Shown: positions 25,937-39,006 of the stretch, piece by piece | How positions within the stretch are numbered: position 1 is the stretch's first letter | Layout of the letters: each line of letters opens with the position of its first letter | Source: Antitrichia curtipendula | Taxonomy: Eukaryota; Streptophyta; Bryopsida; Hypnales; Leucodontaceae | Assembly: GCA_951230915.1 (NCBI GenBank) | Contig: OX579635.1 | Location: 18,600,001-18,664,000, forward strand | Reading direction: 5' to 3' | DNA length: 64,000 bases | Made by a program: the position numbers and the translations under genes | Notes under the pieces: generated by a model | Told to the model about the DNA's origin: nothing | Seen by the model: only the letters and a program-made list of their open reading frames with translations | The model's database searches: none

Positions 25937-26819
25937 AAGTCACCGTCGTGGGAATTGCAAAGCTCATTTTTTAAGCATGAAGAATGCTGCCAGTCGCCAT
26001 TTGCCAACATCCACCACTGCAAAAAATAATTAGAGCCTCCATTTCTATAATGCAATGAATGCAAAGAGACAAGAATCTCTAGAATTTCATAGCAAGTAGG
26101 ATTGGCACTCACAATGGAAGTGAAGGCGCATCCAACATTGAAAGCAATTCAATTTGAAAACCAAAGCCTCTCATTGCTCTCATTCATGATTGCGTTCAGA
26201 ACTTCAGATTTGACAATGACTAATGAAATTGAGGCACTAGTCTTCAAAAATTGCAATGGATTGAGTGGAGCAGATCGAACAACAAAACCTCCATAAAATG
26301 GAGATGTAATTGATGGATGCGTGCAAAAACCTACCGAACTCCTGCAAAAATCTTGTTGCAAAGGAGACAAAGCTGCTACATGAAAGGAAAAATCCTAAAT
26401 CCTAATTTCCAAATCCCTTGCGAAATAGACGGCCCAGATGGAGCTGCCATTGTGTAAGATTGACAGTTGAGGGTGCATCTTGACAATCATGTGGCAACAT
26501 AGAGAACAAATGATTGTGAAGCCTGATAGCAACAGAAAACAGGTTCTGCTCCCTTTCTGTTAACACCTTTCATTACAATGCTCAAGTTTATTTTTCCAAG
26601 ATTTTTAAAAATGTACAAGTAGTGCTTCAAAAATATCAGTAGAACTAAGCAATTTTTTGCCAAATTTGAGAATGTTGATGGGGGACCTTTTACTAGACAA
26701 TATGGCCCTTGGGTCTTTGCCAACTATTCAACTACAAGTGTTTTCCTAACATAGGCAAAACAGGACAAGTAGGTAAGTGAAGTTGTTCTTGTTGCTAGCT
26801 AGCTTTCCTTGGTCAATCT
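25937..26819. other. Spacer, nothing identified
   Basis: Two overlapping short frames (26102-26296 plus, 26149-26370 minus) have no recognisable domain. No RNA genes or clear repeats seen. Confidence 0.4.
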
Positions 26820-27259
26820 CTCTCAACATATAAGGCTGGTCTTGGCTAGCAATAGAAAGCTCATTCCAGTCTTCAAGCTATAGTTGTTTTGTAGTAGCAA
26901 ATTCACTATCTGAGCCATTTCAAAGGTGTGTATTGAGGGGTGGATAGTAAGCCATATGATGGTGAGGTTGCAAAAGTGACATGCTTCGAACAATCTATTT
27001 AGATTAGTATCAATCTCGATCTGTGTTGGCGCTTGTTGTATGTTAGCAGTGTGATTGCGTTGCAATCTGATTGTACCATTGCTTTGATTGAATATCCGTC
27101 TACTTGTGCAAGTGACAGTTGTCTCACATGCATTTTGATTGAGCCCTTGTGTTTGAGTTCTACTTCAGCATATTGTGTATTTTGAACCACTATAGTTGAA
27201 GTAGAAATTATATCGTTGTTGTTGCAAATTTGAAAGGCACAAAGAAACCGGTGGGGCAT

Positions 27260-27332
27260 TATTCCCCCTTGGTATTATATTGGGGGGTATAACTTGACTC
27301 CCTCCAATATAATACCAAAGGAGGTAACGTCC
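27260..27332. repeat. Hairpin, about 27-bp arms
   Basis: CCCCTTGGTATTATATTGG and its inverse CCAATATAATACCAAAGG face each other across a short loop. The arms are flanked by G/C tracts. It may be a minimal foldback element inserted upstream of the dead kinase. Confidence 0.6.
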
Positions 27333-27539
27333 TTCCGTTCTCCCTATGAGGGAGACCAAGGTGTGAAAGTGTACACGGAGGTGATTGTAAGAGACCGAAT
27401 TATTTGTATAGTAATGGCAAAAGTGAAGACAAGCACAAGTTGTGGTAAGGGCACAATTGAGCTTGTGGGAAAAAGCTTGTGTAGTAGAGCAAATGGATCC
27501 TCTTACTCCAAGTCTGTTCATCAATTCTTGTAGATTCTA

Positions 27540-28715
27540 CTTTTTTTCCCACATGGATTTGGATTCAGATCTTTACAGCATATTTGGGTATTTGGAAAAA
27601 AATGGATTGTTGGGGCTGAGTTGTTGGAACTTACATTTGGAGCTCAACAGACATAGGAGGATAACGAGTCTGAGATTTTGAAGAGAATTCTAGCATCCAA
27701 GTCAACGTGGAGTGAAGTTCTTGGTCATGAAATCCACCACTTCGTTTTGGTCCCTAGTCAACTTTCTATTTGGGAGGAGCTGAAAGTAAGTGCCTCACAT
27801 TTCTTTTGTGATTATTTGGGTGTAGAACTGGAGGTGAGGCACTTGATCGGAGAGGAAGGCCAAGCCTAGATCTACAAAGTCAGAGTGACAGGGTTTCAAC
27901 ATAATTTGGCCTTGAAGGTGTTCAAATTGGACGTGGAATTTACGCTGGCAGATTTGAAACATCATTGACCTTGCACCAAGAGGAGGTTTTGTATTCGAGG
28001 ATGCTGAATTTGATGTTTGTAAAAATCGATGTTTCATTTGGGATGCAACATTGTTAGAAGATGGGAGATTTGCATTCTTGATGTGGAAGTATTGGAGGGA
28101 TTTGCGCACACTCATTGGCCTTAAAGTGGAAGACAACACCCATTCTTGGGAGTTTGACTTGCTCTCTACAAATGGAAGATATAAATAACTCTTTTCAATT
28201 GCATTTCTATTGATATTATGCTTCAAATTGTTTCTAAGATTATAGGGTTGCATATAAGAGGTGTGTTGCATTTAGACTTGAAAGCTGCCAATGTCTTCAT
28301 TGGATTATCAACCAATGATTTCATACTTTGTCATGTAGCAAATTACAAGTGTGCGATGTTTGTTCAAAGAACGGAATTTTGGAGGGCTCCCGAAGTTTTG
28401 TAAGAGCTTCAAAAGGATGAAAAAGTCATTGAAATAGTGAGATATGGATTGAAAAGGTAGATTACAGTTTTAGAATGATATGCTATAAAATATTGATTGA
28501 TCATATACTATTTGATGGATATACGAAGAACAAACGGGTGATGTTATTAGTAGAGAAAGATCCTTTTTGCATGACTAATTCTTTCCTGAGCTATGGAAGT
28601 CAGTGGAGAAATGTTGGCATGCTCAACCTTCTTAAAAATCTTTTAGAATTATATATAAACAACTACACTTCAATCCTTTGCAATAGACGTAAACAAATGC
28701 CAAGACCTTGAAATT
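27540..28715 (+). pseudogene. Dead TKL-type protein kinase, copy 1
   Basis: Kinase landmarks appear in order but in shifting frames with stops: a glycine-loop relic GEEGQA then ALKVFK (VAIK-lysine region, about 27.85-27.93 kb); LLEDGRFAFLM and DLRTLIG (28.05-28.12); a catalytic loop LHLDLKAANVFI, where the expected HRD arginine is Leu (about 28.26-28.30); an activation-segment end FWRAPEVL (28.37-28.40); and IPFDGYT-like ILFDGYTKN and FLSYGSQWRNVGML in the C-lobe. The upstream segment ASKSTWSEVL..PSQLS is shared with copy 2. This is a plant TKL-like kinase family by the GTGFWRAPE-type motif. It cannot encode an active enzyme. Confidence 0.8.
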
Positions 28716-29514
28716 CAATATGAATTTTTTTTATATGAAAGATACAAAGGAAGACAAATGTAAAGTATATTAAAGTGAAATTCTAATTTGCCTTGTAATT
28801 TCATAAACCTTTTTATGAAATGGCAATAAAAATTGTCTTGAAAATGATTTTTCAATGTTTAGGTTGGAATACGCTATTTGAGTTAAACAAATAGGAGAGA
28901 TGTTTTGTAGACATAATCAATTTTGCTTTGCATATTTTTCTATTTTGGATTGATAATAGAAAAACAAGCTCATTTCTATTCCTTTTTGGTACAAGACTAA
29001 CAACTCATCAACTATCTTCTCAGTACTAACATTGAATTGCACTAATTTTCTAGCTAGAGAGGGTGCAAAATTAGCATCAACTACAAATTGATGTCACTAT
29101 GAGTTTTGATTACAAAAGCCAATTCTCGTGGAAATTAGTACAACACAATACTATTTCAATATGCACTAATTCAATTTCTCTACAAATAGTGAATTTGATA
29201 CATTAGTGCGCATAATACATCCTTCAATCCTATCACAAACTAGGATCATTCATTGAACAATGTATCCCAAATATCCAAGCCACATGTTGTCAGCAATAAT
29301 CTAATTGAGGTAAATGCCCCAATTCCACCAAAATTCCTCCAAACCTTATATTTATGATAAACATTCAAGTTGCAACTTCAACCCCTTATAAAAAGTTGTT
29401 ACATGAAAAGATTCCAAACATGACAAGAGTCCTAAGTTTAACCCTAGGATGTCGAGCTAATCATTGTGGTTATCATCTTTATTGGTAGAGTTTGAATCAT
29501 TTGCTCAAAAAAAC

Positions 29515-29610
29515 ACCAAGAGTACTCATTGGAGGTCAAACTACTCTCCTTTTTCACACAAAATTCTAAGGATGAGCATGTGTACTTTTGTCTCTATCAT
29601 CCATCACACT
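29515..29610 (-). repeat. Fragment of R1 right end
   Basis: The stretch around CATTGGAGGTCAAACT and the following CACAAAATTCTAAGGATGA repeats 11640-11760, the right border of R1 copy b and its flank. This indicates a truncated copy carrying the border plus neighbouring DNA. Confidence 0.4.
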
Positions 29611-29682
29611 TAGTGTCTGATGTGACATCACAATTAGTGTCTGATGTGACATCACAATTAGTGTCCAATGCGACATTACACA
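29611..29682. repeat. 24-bp tandem repeat, three units
   Basis: Units at 29611-29634 and 29635-29658 are identical (TAGTGTCTGATGTGACATCA plus CAAT); the third is diverged. Each unit carries the palindrome TGTGACATCACA. The 65-codon frame over it is a by-product of the 24-bp period. Confidence 0.8.
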
Positions 29683-29859
29683 CTAAGTTCATGAATCAGG
29701 AAGGTCTAAATGACCAATCACATTGATTAATTGTGTGGGAGACAGTGTAGTAATTGTGGAAATCCACAACTAATTGAATGCAATAGCAGAAATTGTAAAA
29801 CAACTTGCAAATTGCAACACAATTTCAAAACGATAAATTCAATTATTAAAATTCACTTT

Positions 29860-30598
29860 CACATGCGAGGACTAAGTGTAGGTTGCATCCCTCACCTCCA
29901 GAATTTCCTACTTCCTTTTCGCAAGCTAAAGAACTGAGTTCCTTCTCCAGGGAGAAGCTATGTTTTGTGAACGCAAACAAGCCCAAGCGCAAAAACGACA
30001 TCAACCGACGGTGACGGCGACAGGTAATCCTCGCGTGCATCCAAATGCAGCACCGACTTCCACGAAATGCACATAATGCGGGCAGACAGAATGGTCTCTG
30101 ACAGCCTCTTACCCACCCGCGATCGCGTCGAATAAGCTTGGCTCAATCATTTTTCTTCTCTCTTCTACAATCCTTCCAGAATAATGGTGAACTACAGACT
30201 CTTCTCTTCACAGTACACACAATCTTCAACCCAACAACCTCCCTGCCTCGCAACATCCACCTAAAATCCCTGATTTAGTAAACAGGTCCGCCGAATCTAA
30301 ATCAATCAGGCTTGCCATTGCTGACTCCAAGATCACCGATCAGAATGCTGGTAAACTAGAGACTGAGTCGGTAATCCACACGGATAATCTTCAATTCAAA
30401 GTGCTCTCTTGTCTTGCAACAACATTGGAGGAAAACAAAATTACTGGATGTAACCCATCAAATGGTCTTGTCATAGGGCAGTAAGTTAGCCGATCAGTGG
30501 CGCAAATTGAGCACGGAAATGCACATCAGAGTGGTGGTTTCGGCATTTCTTCACCTAATTCTACCACATGGCTTCGCAGAGGTTTGTTTAACACTTAG
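29860..30598 (+). pseudogene. Unrecognised two-exon coding-like region with an internal stop
   Basis: A GC-richer stretch. Exon A (about 29.87-30.0 kb) reads SPPEFPTSFSQ.. to KPKRKNDINRR, followed by a GT donor in phase 2 (near 30006). An acceptor TTCACAG at 30213 reopens the matching phase, giving an open frame from 30214 that runs to 30598 with one TAA at 30482. The peptide is rich in Ser, Asn, Lys and Glu, with segments such as SKSIRLAIADSK and AQIEHGNAHQSGG. There is no known domain and no clear initiator ATG. The single stop could be a real decay mutation, or the CA/GTAAGT at 30479 could be a donor. I cannot name the family. Confidence 0.35.
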
Positions 30599-31376
30599 TT
30601 TACCCGTATAGAACTGTGTTGGCAAGTCATTCAGAGAATTGTGTCTCCAATTCATCTCTCCAGCACCAAAACGATTCCGTCACTTGTCTAATGTGCCAAT
30701 GTTCAATCTATACAAGTGAGCTTACAATGATGTCACTTGTCCCACAATTGTCCCACAACTATAAAGCCTAAAACAGCTTTATAAGCAAGTGGGTGTAACC
30801 ATTTGTCAATTCATAGGAAGTCACTTGACAAATTAGTATATGTAAACTATCTATGAGTGTGTTTGCAACGTATAATGGTGGGGATCCTTTCATTGAGCCA
30901 TTATTGACTTCTCTACGTTAGGAGATGCTAAAAGAATGGATCACAAAGGATGTTTATTCATTGAGAATTGGCAACTTTTAATTCCTTGCTCTAAATCTGA
31001 ATTTAACCAAAAAAACAAAAAATTTAATTTTCACCCTTCTAATAAAATGAAGTTAATGAAGTCTAATTCTACTCCAATTTCAACATTTCAATATATATCT
31101 TATTTCAATTTGAACCACAATCAGTTGATTTTCTAATCATAGAATAGCATGGAACTCTTGTGCAATATAATATCCTTCACTATAACATATATAGAGAGAG
31201 TGAGAGAATTCAAAATTTTGAGCATATTTTCTATTTGATATAAACTTTCTTGTCAGCATGACGCAACTATTCAAAGTTTGTGAATCACAAAAGCTGCACT
31301 AATAAGCAAGACGCTTCAGATGAAACTACAAAATACAAGGCAATTCTAAATGTCTTATTACTGTCTAAATTTTGAA
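30599..31376. other. Spacer downstream of the GGPP synthase gene
   Basis: No coding frame recognised. AT content rises again from about 30.7 kb. A short frame at 30936-31136 (+) has no motif. Confidence 0.4.
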
Positions 31377-31876
31377 CCTATGCCCCGTACGTCAAAACCT
31401 GCAGCTCGATTCCGTGGTGGACACAGTAAATGAAGAGAGAATTACTGCAGTCCGTCCCTGAGAAAGTTTTTCTTCGAATTCTTGACCAACCATGGCTGTG
31501 AACGCACAGGAGCGAGATGCCAGAACTCTCACAAGAACACCTCCAGTACCATACGGTAACCTTCTCTGGTGACAAGCACTACCCATGACTCTTGGCGAAT
31601 CAAAATACAGGATTCGCACACTCCGTGCTATCAGAGCTTTTCTGATGCTATTCAATGTTGAGTTTCAGATGGGCATTCAGAATTGTACCCTAGATGTCGA
31701 GAACTCCACGTCTACGAAAAGAATTCTGACCACAAGCTCCCCAGTGGTTGACAGGAGCCGTCAATGATAATCACATGTAAGAAGTTACGGACAGACTCAT
31801 TGAGTCCTACCTTTATCCCGTTTAGGGGCTATGATAATACACTAACCTACCTTCGAATCTATGCCAGACTTGATTA
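31377..31876 (-). other. Probable 3' untranslated region of GGPP synthase
   Basis: Composition remains gene-like (moderate GC) for about 500 bp past the stop, then becomes AT-rich. Frames present on both strands carry no domain. This fits a transcribed 3' trailer, but the poly(A) site cannot be fixed, and a small separate gene cannot be excluded. Confidence 0.35.
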
Positions 31877-33760
<1,884 letters not shown>

Positions 33761-33982
33761 ACCAGGATTTCATACCCAGGCTTCCTCTGTCATTTGCTGC
33801 GAATGTGCCAAGAGATAACACAGAAAACAGAGCGACTAACGGGGGCTAGGTGGGACCACTCTCTTTGCAATATCTTCCACTGTACAAGATTTCAAAGAGA
33901 AAATAGTGTAGGTCCTGGACCGTAGTATATATGGTATGTTTCCGAGTTGTAGATTTTGGTTTAGGGGAATAGTGTGGGTGAT

Positions 33983-34260
33983 TCAATAGGGCTGTCCCCT
34001 GGATGACCTCAGCTCCGCCACCGTTGTTGAAGACCGGGCCCATTCGTGGAACGTGGGCGGCGACTCCTGGTCGCTGAGGAATTCGGGTACCAGGTCCTTG
34101 TCCTGGACGGCGACTTCCAATCGCAGAAGATATTTGTTGCATTTGCATCCCACTCCGGACGCCGACTTGCGGTCTCCGGAGATTTGGGCATATATTAGTC
34201 CGGGCGACTGGTCATGCACGACCTTGAGCATCAAGCCGTGAGCTGCAACTGGACTGATTC
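33983..34260 (-). pseudogene. GC-rich coding-like fragment, frame-shifted, unrecognised
   Basis: The minus strand from 34234 to 33983 is open for 83 codons with gene-like GC. The peptide includes SGDRKSASGVGCKCNK, RLEVAVQDKDLVPEF and TFHEWARSSTTVAEL. Just upstream, an ATG at about 34280 opens MGSPEETESVQLQLTA in another frame, ending at TGA where the longer frame begins, as if one base were lost or gained. No domain recognised. It could be a decayed gene or an exon of an unannotated one. A short AAAATAAAAT microsatellite lies upstream. Confidence 0.3.
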
Positions 34261-34677
34261 AGTCTCCTCAGGGGAGCCCATTGGAATCAAAAAATAAAAT
34301 AAAATAAAATTTAGTGTCCCATTCGTGTGCTTAGATTCTGTGGTGATTGTGTTGATAAATCAATTAAGTATTATAAACGTCTTCTTGCCGATTTGTAATG
34401 CATTTTGAATTGGATTTTCATAATTGTAATTTGGAGGTTCTTGAAGATGACAAGAATGTTCTTAGAAAGTGAAGGACCAACTCTACAAATTAATTGAGAA
34501 TGTTTTAACATGACCATAATTGTTTTAAAAAACTTCAAAAGAGGTGGATAATAGTTTATTTAGTAACTAGAGCGATTTAGTCTCCTCAAGGGAAACCATA
34601 GCTGAAAAATAAAAATCACATGTTTTGGGGGTTGGTTGTTGTGTGCTCACATTATGTTTGATTGTGGTCTATAATAA

Positions 34678-35255
34678 TTAACCCGTAAAGTTCCATAACT
34701 ATGTTTTCAACAAAAACATTCATGGACTGCCATTTTTAGTACAAGTATCAAATTTTTGAAAAAAAATTAAATTTGACACATGTAACCATAGGATCTTGTA
34801 GTATGCTAACTTCAGAACATGTGGTAAAAATTTCAGAAATTTCCACTACGTGGATTGCAAAATATAAGCATTCAAATTCATTAAAATCATTTTTTTGTCC
34901 CTACAAGAAACTATGCAGCTGCACTTCACAAGCTCACTTTTCTATGAGAAAATGTCCAAAATGGTGGTGCTTCTTTGGATTCATTTTCCTAAAAAAGTTG
35001 TCTACATTTTTGAAAAATTTCACATCATTTGGAGTTGTACAACATATAGGAAAAAAATAGTAAGTAGAAAGAAGTAGAGAATGATTCAAAATACAAAATT
35101 GTTAAAAATTTGGTTATGGAATTGAAAAATGCCAATCCTAATGCTTGCAATGTTTTAGTAAACAATCTACATCCTATGATTTTATTATTTTCAAAAAATA
35201 TTGAAAATTGAGTAAGATAAAGTTAGCATTCAATGCTGGTCCTTTAGGGGTTAAT
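34678..35255 (+). mobile_element. TTAA-bounded MITE family R1, copy c (short form)
   Basis: Begins TTAACCCGTAAAGTTCC and ends GGTCCTTTAGGGGTTAA; 578 bp. The block with AAAATGTCCAAAATGGTGG is shared, inverted, with copies d and g, showing a common origin with an internal deletion. Confidence 0.65.
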
Positions 35256-36210
35256 AAGTAATATAAAAAATCCCTTCATACATGTTTGAAGCCAAATTAT
35301 TTATTTCATTTTGTATTGGATCAAATAAAAATAAATTGGAGGTTTCTTTAAGGTGAAAAGAGTATTATTAAAAGGTGAAGGACCATCTTTACAAAATGAT
35401 ATGTACAATTTAAATGCTTCAACAAGACGTCTATTTAATTTTTAATTTTTAAAGAGAATCAAATGGATTACAAATTATCTTGTATATAAAAACTTTCATT
35501 CATATATAGTTGCAAAATAGGAGCATAAAAAGTGAATGGTTTTGAAGTTTAAAGAAGTGGTCATAGAAATGTCCTTTCAAGATTGAAGAATTCAAAGTAT
35601 TTAAGGTGGGGTGTCCTAAAATTGCCCCTATTTGCCAAATTATCTTTATAAATAGTCCTAATTCTAGAATTGTCCCCAAAACACAAAACAACTAAGGTTA
35701 AATGTACCTTCCTCTTGCATTTCAAGGAAAAATTATTGAAAAATGCTTTGAGGGATTCAACATTCTAAAAAGAGGGATCAGTTTTTAGGAGGAAGCTTTA
35801 TGGACACCTTACCTTAGTACCTTGGTGACATCAGTCATAGTTGTTGGTAGAGAGCCTACTTTTGCGCTTACTCAACACCAATAGTAATACTTTTGTCCTT
35901 GAGCTATAGTTTTGAGACAATTCTACAACTAATGCAAAATTCAAATGTGTTACACCCAAGAGTTTGGAGTGTGATGCGCCTAGTATTTCCAATAGCATTA
36001 GCTATTATCTTTGTCTTAATTGTTGCAAGGGCTTAGGATAGAATTTCCTTTCAAGATGGAAAATGTGTCTCCGTCCTAGACTGTATTGATTGCAATTAGT
36101 GCCACATTGGCTACCATTGTTGTCTCTGCTTTCTAAGGTAATTTCAAAAGCTATTGTGTCTCACCTAACTTCTCGATTTTGAAGTTGGGTCCCATGGTGT
36201 GGCTATTGCT
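35256..36210. other. Spacer with an R3-like element
   Basis: AT-rich. Apart from the R3-related element at 35598-35817 no feature is recognised. A minus frame at 35500-35691 has no motif. Confidence 0.4.
35598..35817. mobile_element. MITE family R3, diverged copy
   Basis: Ends TAAGGTGGGGTGTCC and GGACACCTTACCTTA are inverted. The inner CTTTCAAGGAAAAATTATTGAAAAAT-like block (35722 onward) matches the R3 copies at 20.4, 37.5 and 62.5 kb. 220 bp, shorter than its relatives. Confidence 0.55.
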
Positions 36211-36779
36211 GTTGATGAGCTTCTAATTGAAATGTGGCGTGATCATGAAGGCAGTTTGAGTTTCTTTATTGTTCTTTTATTGTTGTTTTTTATGTGTAGA
36301 TCATCTATTGGCAAGTCACACATCAAACAAGTATCAAAGTTGTTAGGATGCTTTAGTGGCCTACCAAAAAGATTGTCGTCACTCACCTATCACTGCCACT
36401 GTTGATGAGCTTCTAATTGAAATGTGGCGTGATCATGAAGGCAGTTTGAGTTTCTTTATTGTTCTTTTATTGTTTTTTTTTATGTGTTGATCATCCATTG
36501 GCGAGTCACACATCAAACAAGTATCAAAGTTGTTAGGATGCATAGTGGCCTACCAAAAAGATTGTCGTCACTCACCTATCACTGCCACTGTTGATAAGCT
36601 TCTAATTGAAATGTGGCGTGATCATGAAGGCAGTTTGAGTTTCTTTATTGTTCTTTTATTGTTGTTTTTTATGTGTAGATCATCTATTGGCAAGTCACAC
36701 ATCAAACAAGTATCAAAGTTGTTAGGATGCTTTAGTGGCCTACCAAAAAGATTGTCGTCACTCACCTACCACTGCCATT
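36211..36779 (+). repeat. Tandem triplication, 190-bp unit
   Basis: Three head-to-tail copies begin at 36211, 36401 and 36590 (GTTGATGAGCTTCTAATTG and variants) and stay nearly identical to 36779. Units 1 and 3 are closest; unit 2 differs by a few substitutions (for example TGTGTTGATCATCC in place of TGTGTAGATCATCT). Open frames across them (68 and 96 codons) share LLIEMWRDHEGSLSFF, but there is no domain and unit lengths that are not multiples of three break the frame. Likely recent unequal exchange in non-coding DNA. Confidence 0.85.
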
Positions 36780-37500
36780 GGAAGGACAACAATTTTTTTG
36801 GAAGGCCAATGTACAATTGACAATTCCAATGAATAATACACAAACTAAAGTTGACAACTTCAAGATACATGCATCTTCTGACTCATCATCTTGTTAGGTG
36901 ACTGTGTAGATCAATCATTTGGGGTTGGTTGTTATGTGCTAATTACTTCTTCATTGTGGCAGTGTAGGAGGTGTAATTCCATGCACAAGGTGATTAGCAG
37001 CCATGAATTATGGCACAATTTCAATCATAGTTGTGGTGCATTAGGATTGGCTTCAAGACTCTATTTCTTCACATGGAAAATTTTCCCTCTGTTGAAACCT
37101 GCTTTGCAGATATGTGTATTTGCTTAATTGGTTAGAAATGAGTTGCTTCCCTCAGCTTCTAAAGGAACCATTTTGGCTTCTATAATCATTTTCAAGGTTG
37201 GGACTAATAAGGTGTCACAAAGTGTATCGTAAGTAGTGAGAGGTAAAGTAGTTCTTAAATGATCGGAATTGGAAGAATATAGACATTACCTATGGTTTGG
37301 AGCACTTTGGGGCTCCCAAAATTCATAGTAATTCCAATTTTGGGAATAAAATTACAAAAAAATTCCAAGCCCTATATATCCTATCTTTCTACATGGGAAA
37401 CATTTTCATTGCCTCACATTACTTATAATCTATCCTACAATCGCTTAATTGATCCGCTATAGGTGGTCCAACCTTACATGGGGACAAATCAAGATTTGTA
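36780..37500. other. Spacer, old repeat flank
   Basis: No gene. 37210-37480 resembles 19480-19760, again next to an R3 element. A short frame at 36891-37127 has no motif. Confidence 0.4.
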
Positions 37501-37827
37501 TAAGGTCGGAGGTCTATAAATCTTCCATCTAAGAGTTGAAACTGAATTTTGGGGAGCTGAAACTTCTTAAAATATTTTTCAGTAAATTTTCCTTGAAAGA
37601 CAAGTGGAATTGGCATCTAATCCAAGTTATTACATTTTTTTGGAACTATGTGGAATTAGTTATGAAATTTTGAAGCTGAAATGGCATAGGGCTCTAAAAT
37701 CACAAAATGTACATTGTTTGTACATTATGTTGTTGAAAGCTAAGGAAAAACAACATGTACAAATAGTGTAAATTTGAGGAGGTGGACAACTTTAGAGCCG
37801 GTACGCTTTTTAGATCCTCCTACCTTA
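37501..37827 (+). mobile_element. MITE family R3, copy 3
   Basis: Ends TAAGGTCGGAGGTCTATA and GATCCTCCTACCTTA are inverted. The interior block TTTTCCTTGAAAGACAAG and a GTACA..TGTAC palindrome are shared with the copies at 20.4 and 62.5 kb. 327 bp. Confidence 0.7.
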
Positions 37828-37859
37828 GCGTCACAGCGTCACCACTGCTTGTCAGCATG

Positions 37860-38250
37860 TGTTTTCTTTTTTCTTTTCTTTTTTTTCTTAAATAAATGAA
37901 ACGGAATTCCATTGCCAAGGGATCTTGCCAGCCAAGGCAGGTGGTCTGGCAGAAAGAAAGACAAGCAGGGACGACATCAAGCAATACCCAACAAGATCGA
38001 TCGAGAAAGGAAGAAAGAGCCGCCAGAAAGGCACAGAGAGGGGCCGCCAAACATCAGCAGGTCAATCGCTCACGCACTCGGGGCGTCGGGCTGCTTTTCA
38101 AGGCGGCTGAAACACGAATCCGGCCTCGGAACACCATCGACCATCTTCGGAAAGACTTCGAACACACCTGCATCATTCTCCGCTTTCATGAATTAACGCG
38201 CTTACAAACGAGTCCAGGCATGCACTTCTGCTGCGCCTGAGGAGTCTTGG
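37860..38250 (-). mobile_element. Probable 3' fragment of a LINE retrotransposon
   Basis: Read on the minus strand, GC-rich sequence ends in TGGCAATGGAATTCCGTTTC, ATTTATTT and then an A-rich tail (complement of the T-rich run at 37861-37890). A weak TGGCAA..TTTCATTTATTT ending followed by poly(A) is common for plant L1-type LINEs. No reverse-transcriptase motif is left and no target duplication was identified, so the class call is tentative. Confidence 0.4.
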
Positions 38251-39006
38251 GCTGTTTCCGTGCTTTCTATTTTTTCAATGTTTCTTAGCACGTACGTCAT
38301 GGATGATAGCATACATGACGGGCTAACTTGTGACGGTTGATGATGCAGTTGACCTGTAACAACCATCCATGCATTTTCCTCGACTGCCCCATTGATGTAT
38401 TCTAGCTTCTCGATCAATGTTATTGGGGGACGTTTTTTTATTTATTGTTTATGCATCCAAATGATCGAGCTAGCTAGCTAGAAGCCACCGTACCCAACAA
38501 CATATTGGCAATCGTGCAGTTGGAGCTAGGTCCTGTCCTTGGAATCTTTCAAGCACACCTTGCGCTAGCTGCTAGCTAGCTTGTGGATCTTGCCTGGCTT
38601 GTTGCCTCCACGCAGAGAAACAGTGTGACCCCATCAGGGAGCAACAGGAGTATAAAATACATTTCTTAATAACACTGGCGGATCATGGTCTGCATAGACC
38701 AGGGAGATGAGCAAAGACTGACGACGACTGGTCCGAGGGCAGACTTCCAGGTGCCGCCGTGAAATCGGAGAAGTCGGTGATCGGCCAACATGATTTCCGG
38801 AGTCAGTGCTTAAGCTTCACCTCTAAAGTCCAAATGAAAGTCCAAATGAATTGTGCAGTGAACATACAATTGAAAATTGAGGACTCAGGTTCCTATCAAG
38901 TCAATTTTGGTGGGATGCTCATGTCTTCACGACATTTTGACACAAGATGTGAACTGGGAATATTATTATTTTTTTCAGTAAGGTAGGTGGCTCAAGAAGC
39001 GACACT
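38251..39006. other. GC-richer island, no gene recognised
   Basis: Unusually GC-rich for a spacer, with CTAGCTAG-rich palindromic stretches near 38471-38482 and 38565-38582 and a GGTCTGCATAGACC inverted repeat near 38689-38702. A 75-codon frame at 38759-38986 has only a non-ATG start and no domain. Possibly the remains of a gene or element; nothing can be asserted. Confidence 0.3.

Larger units (their letters stand above)
26820..29260 (+). repeat. Kinase duplicon, copy 1
   Basis: This 2.4-kb stretch corresponds, part by part and inverted, to about 50.04-52.90 kb. It holds an upstream section (26.82-27.23), the kinase relic (27.54-28.72) and a downstream section (28.74-29.26). Conservation of upstream and downstream parts shows that a whole gene copy, not a spliced transcript fragment, was duplicated. 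The downstream part also occurs as a fragment near 5.95 kb. Confidence 0.6.
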
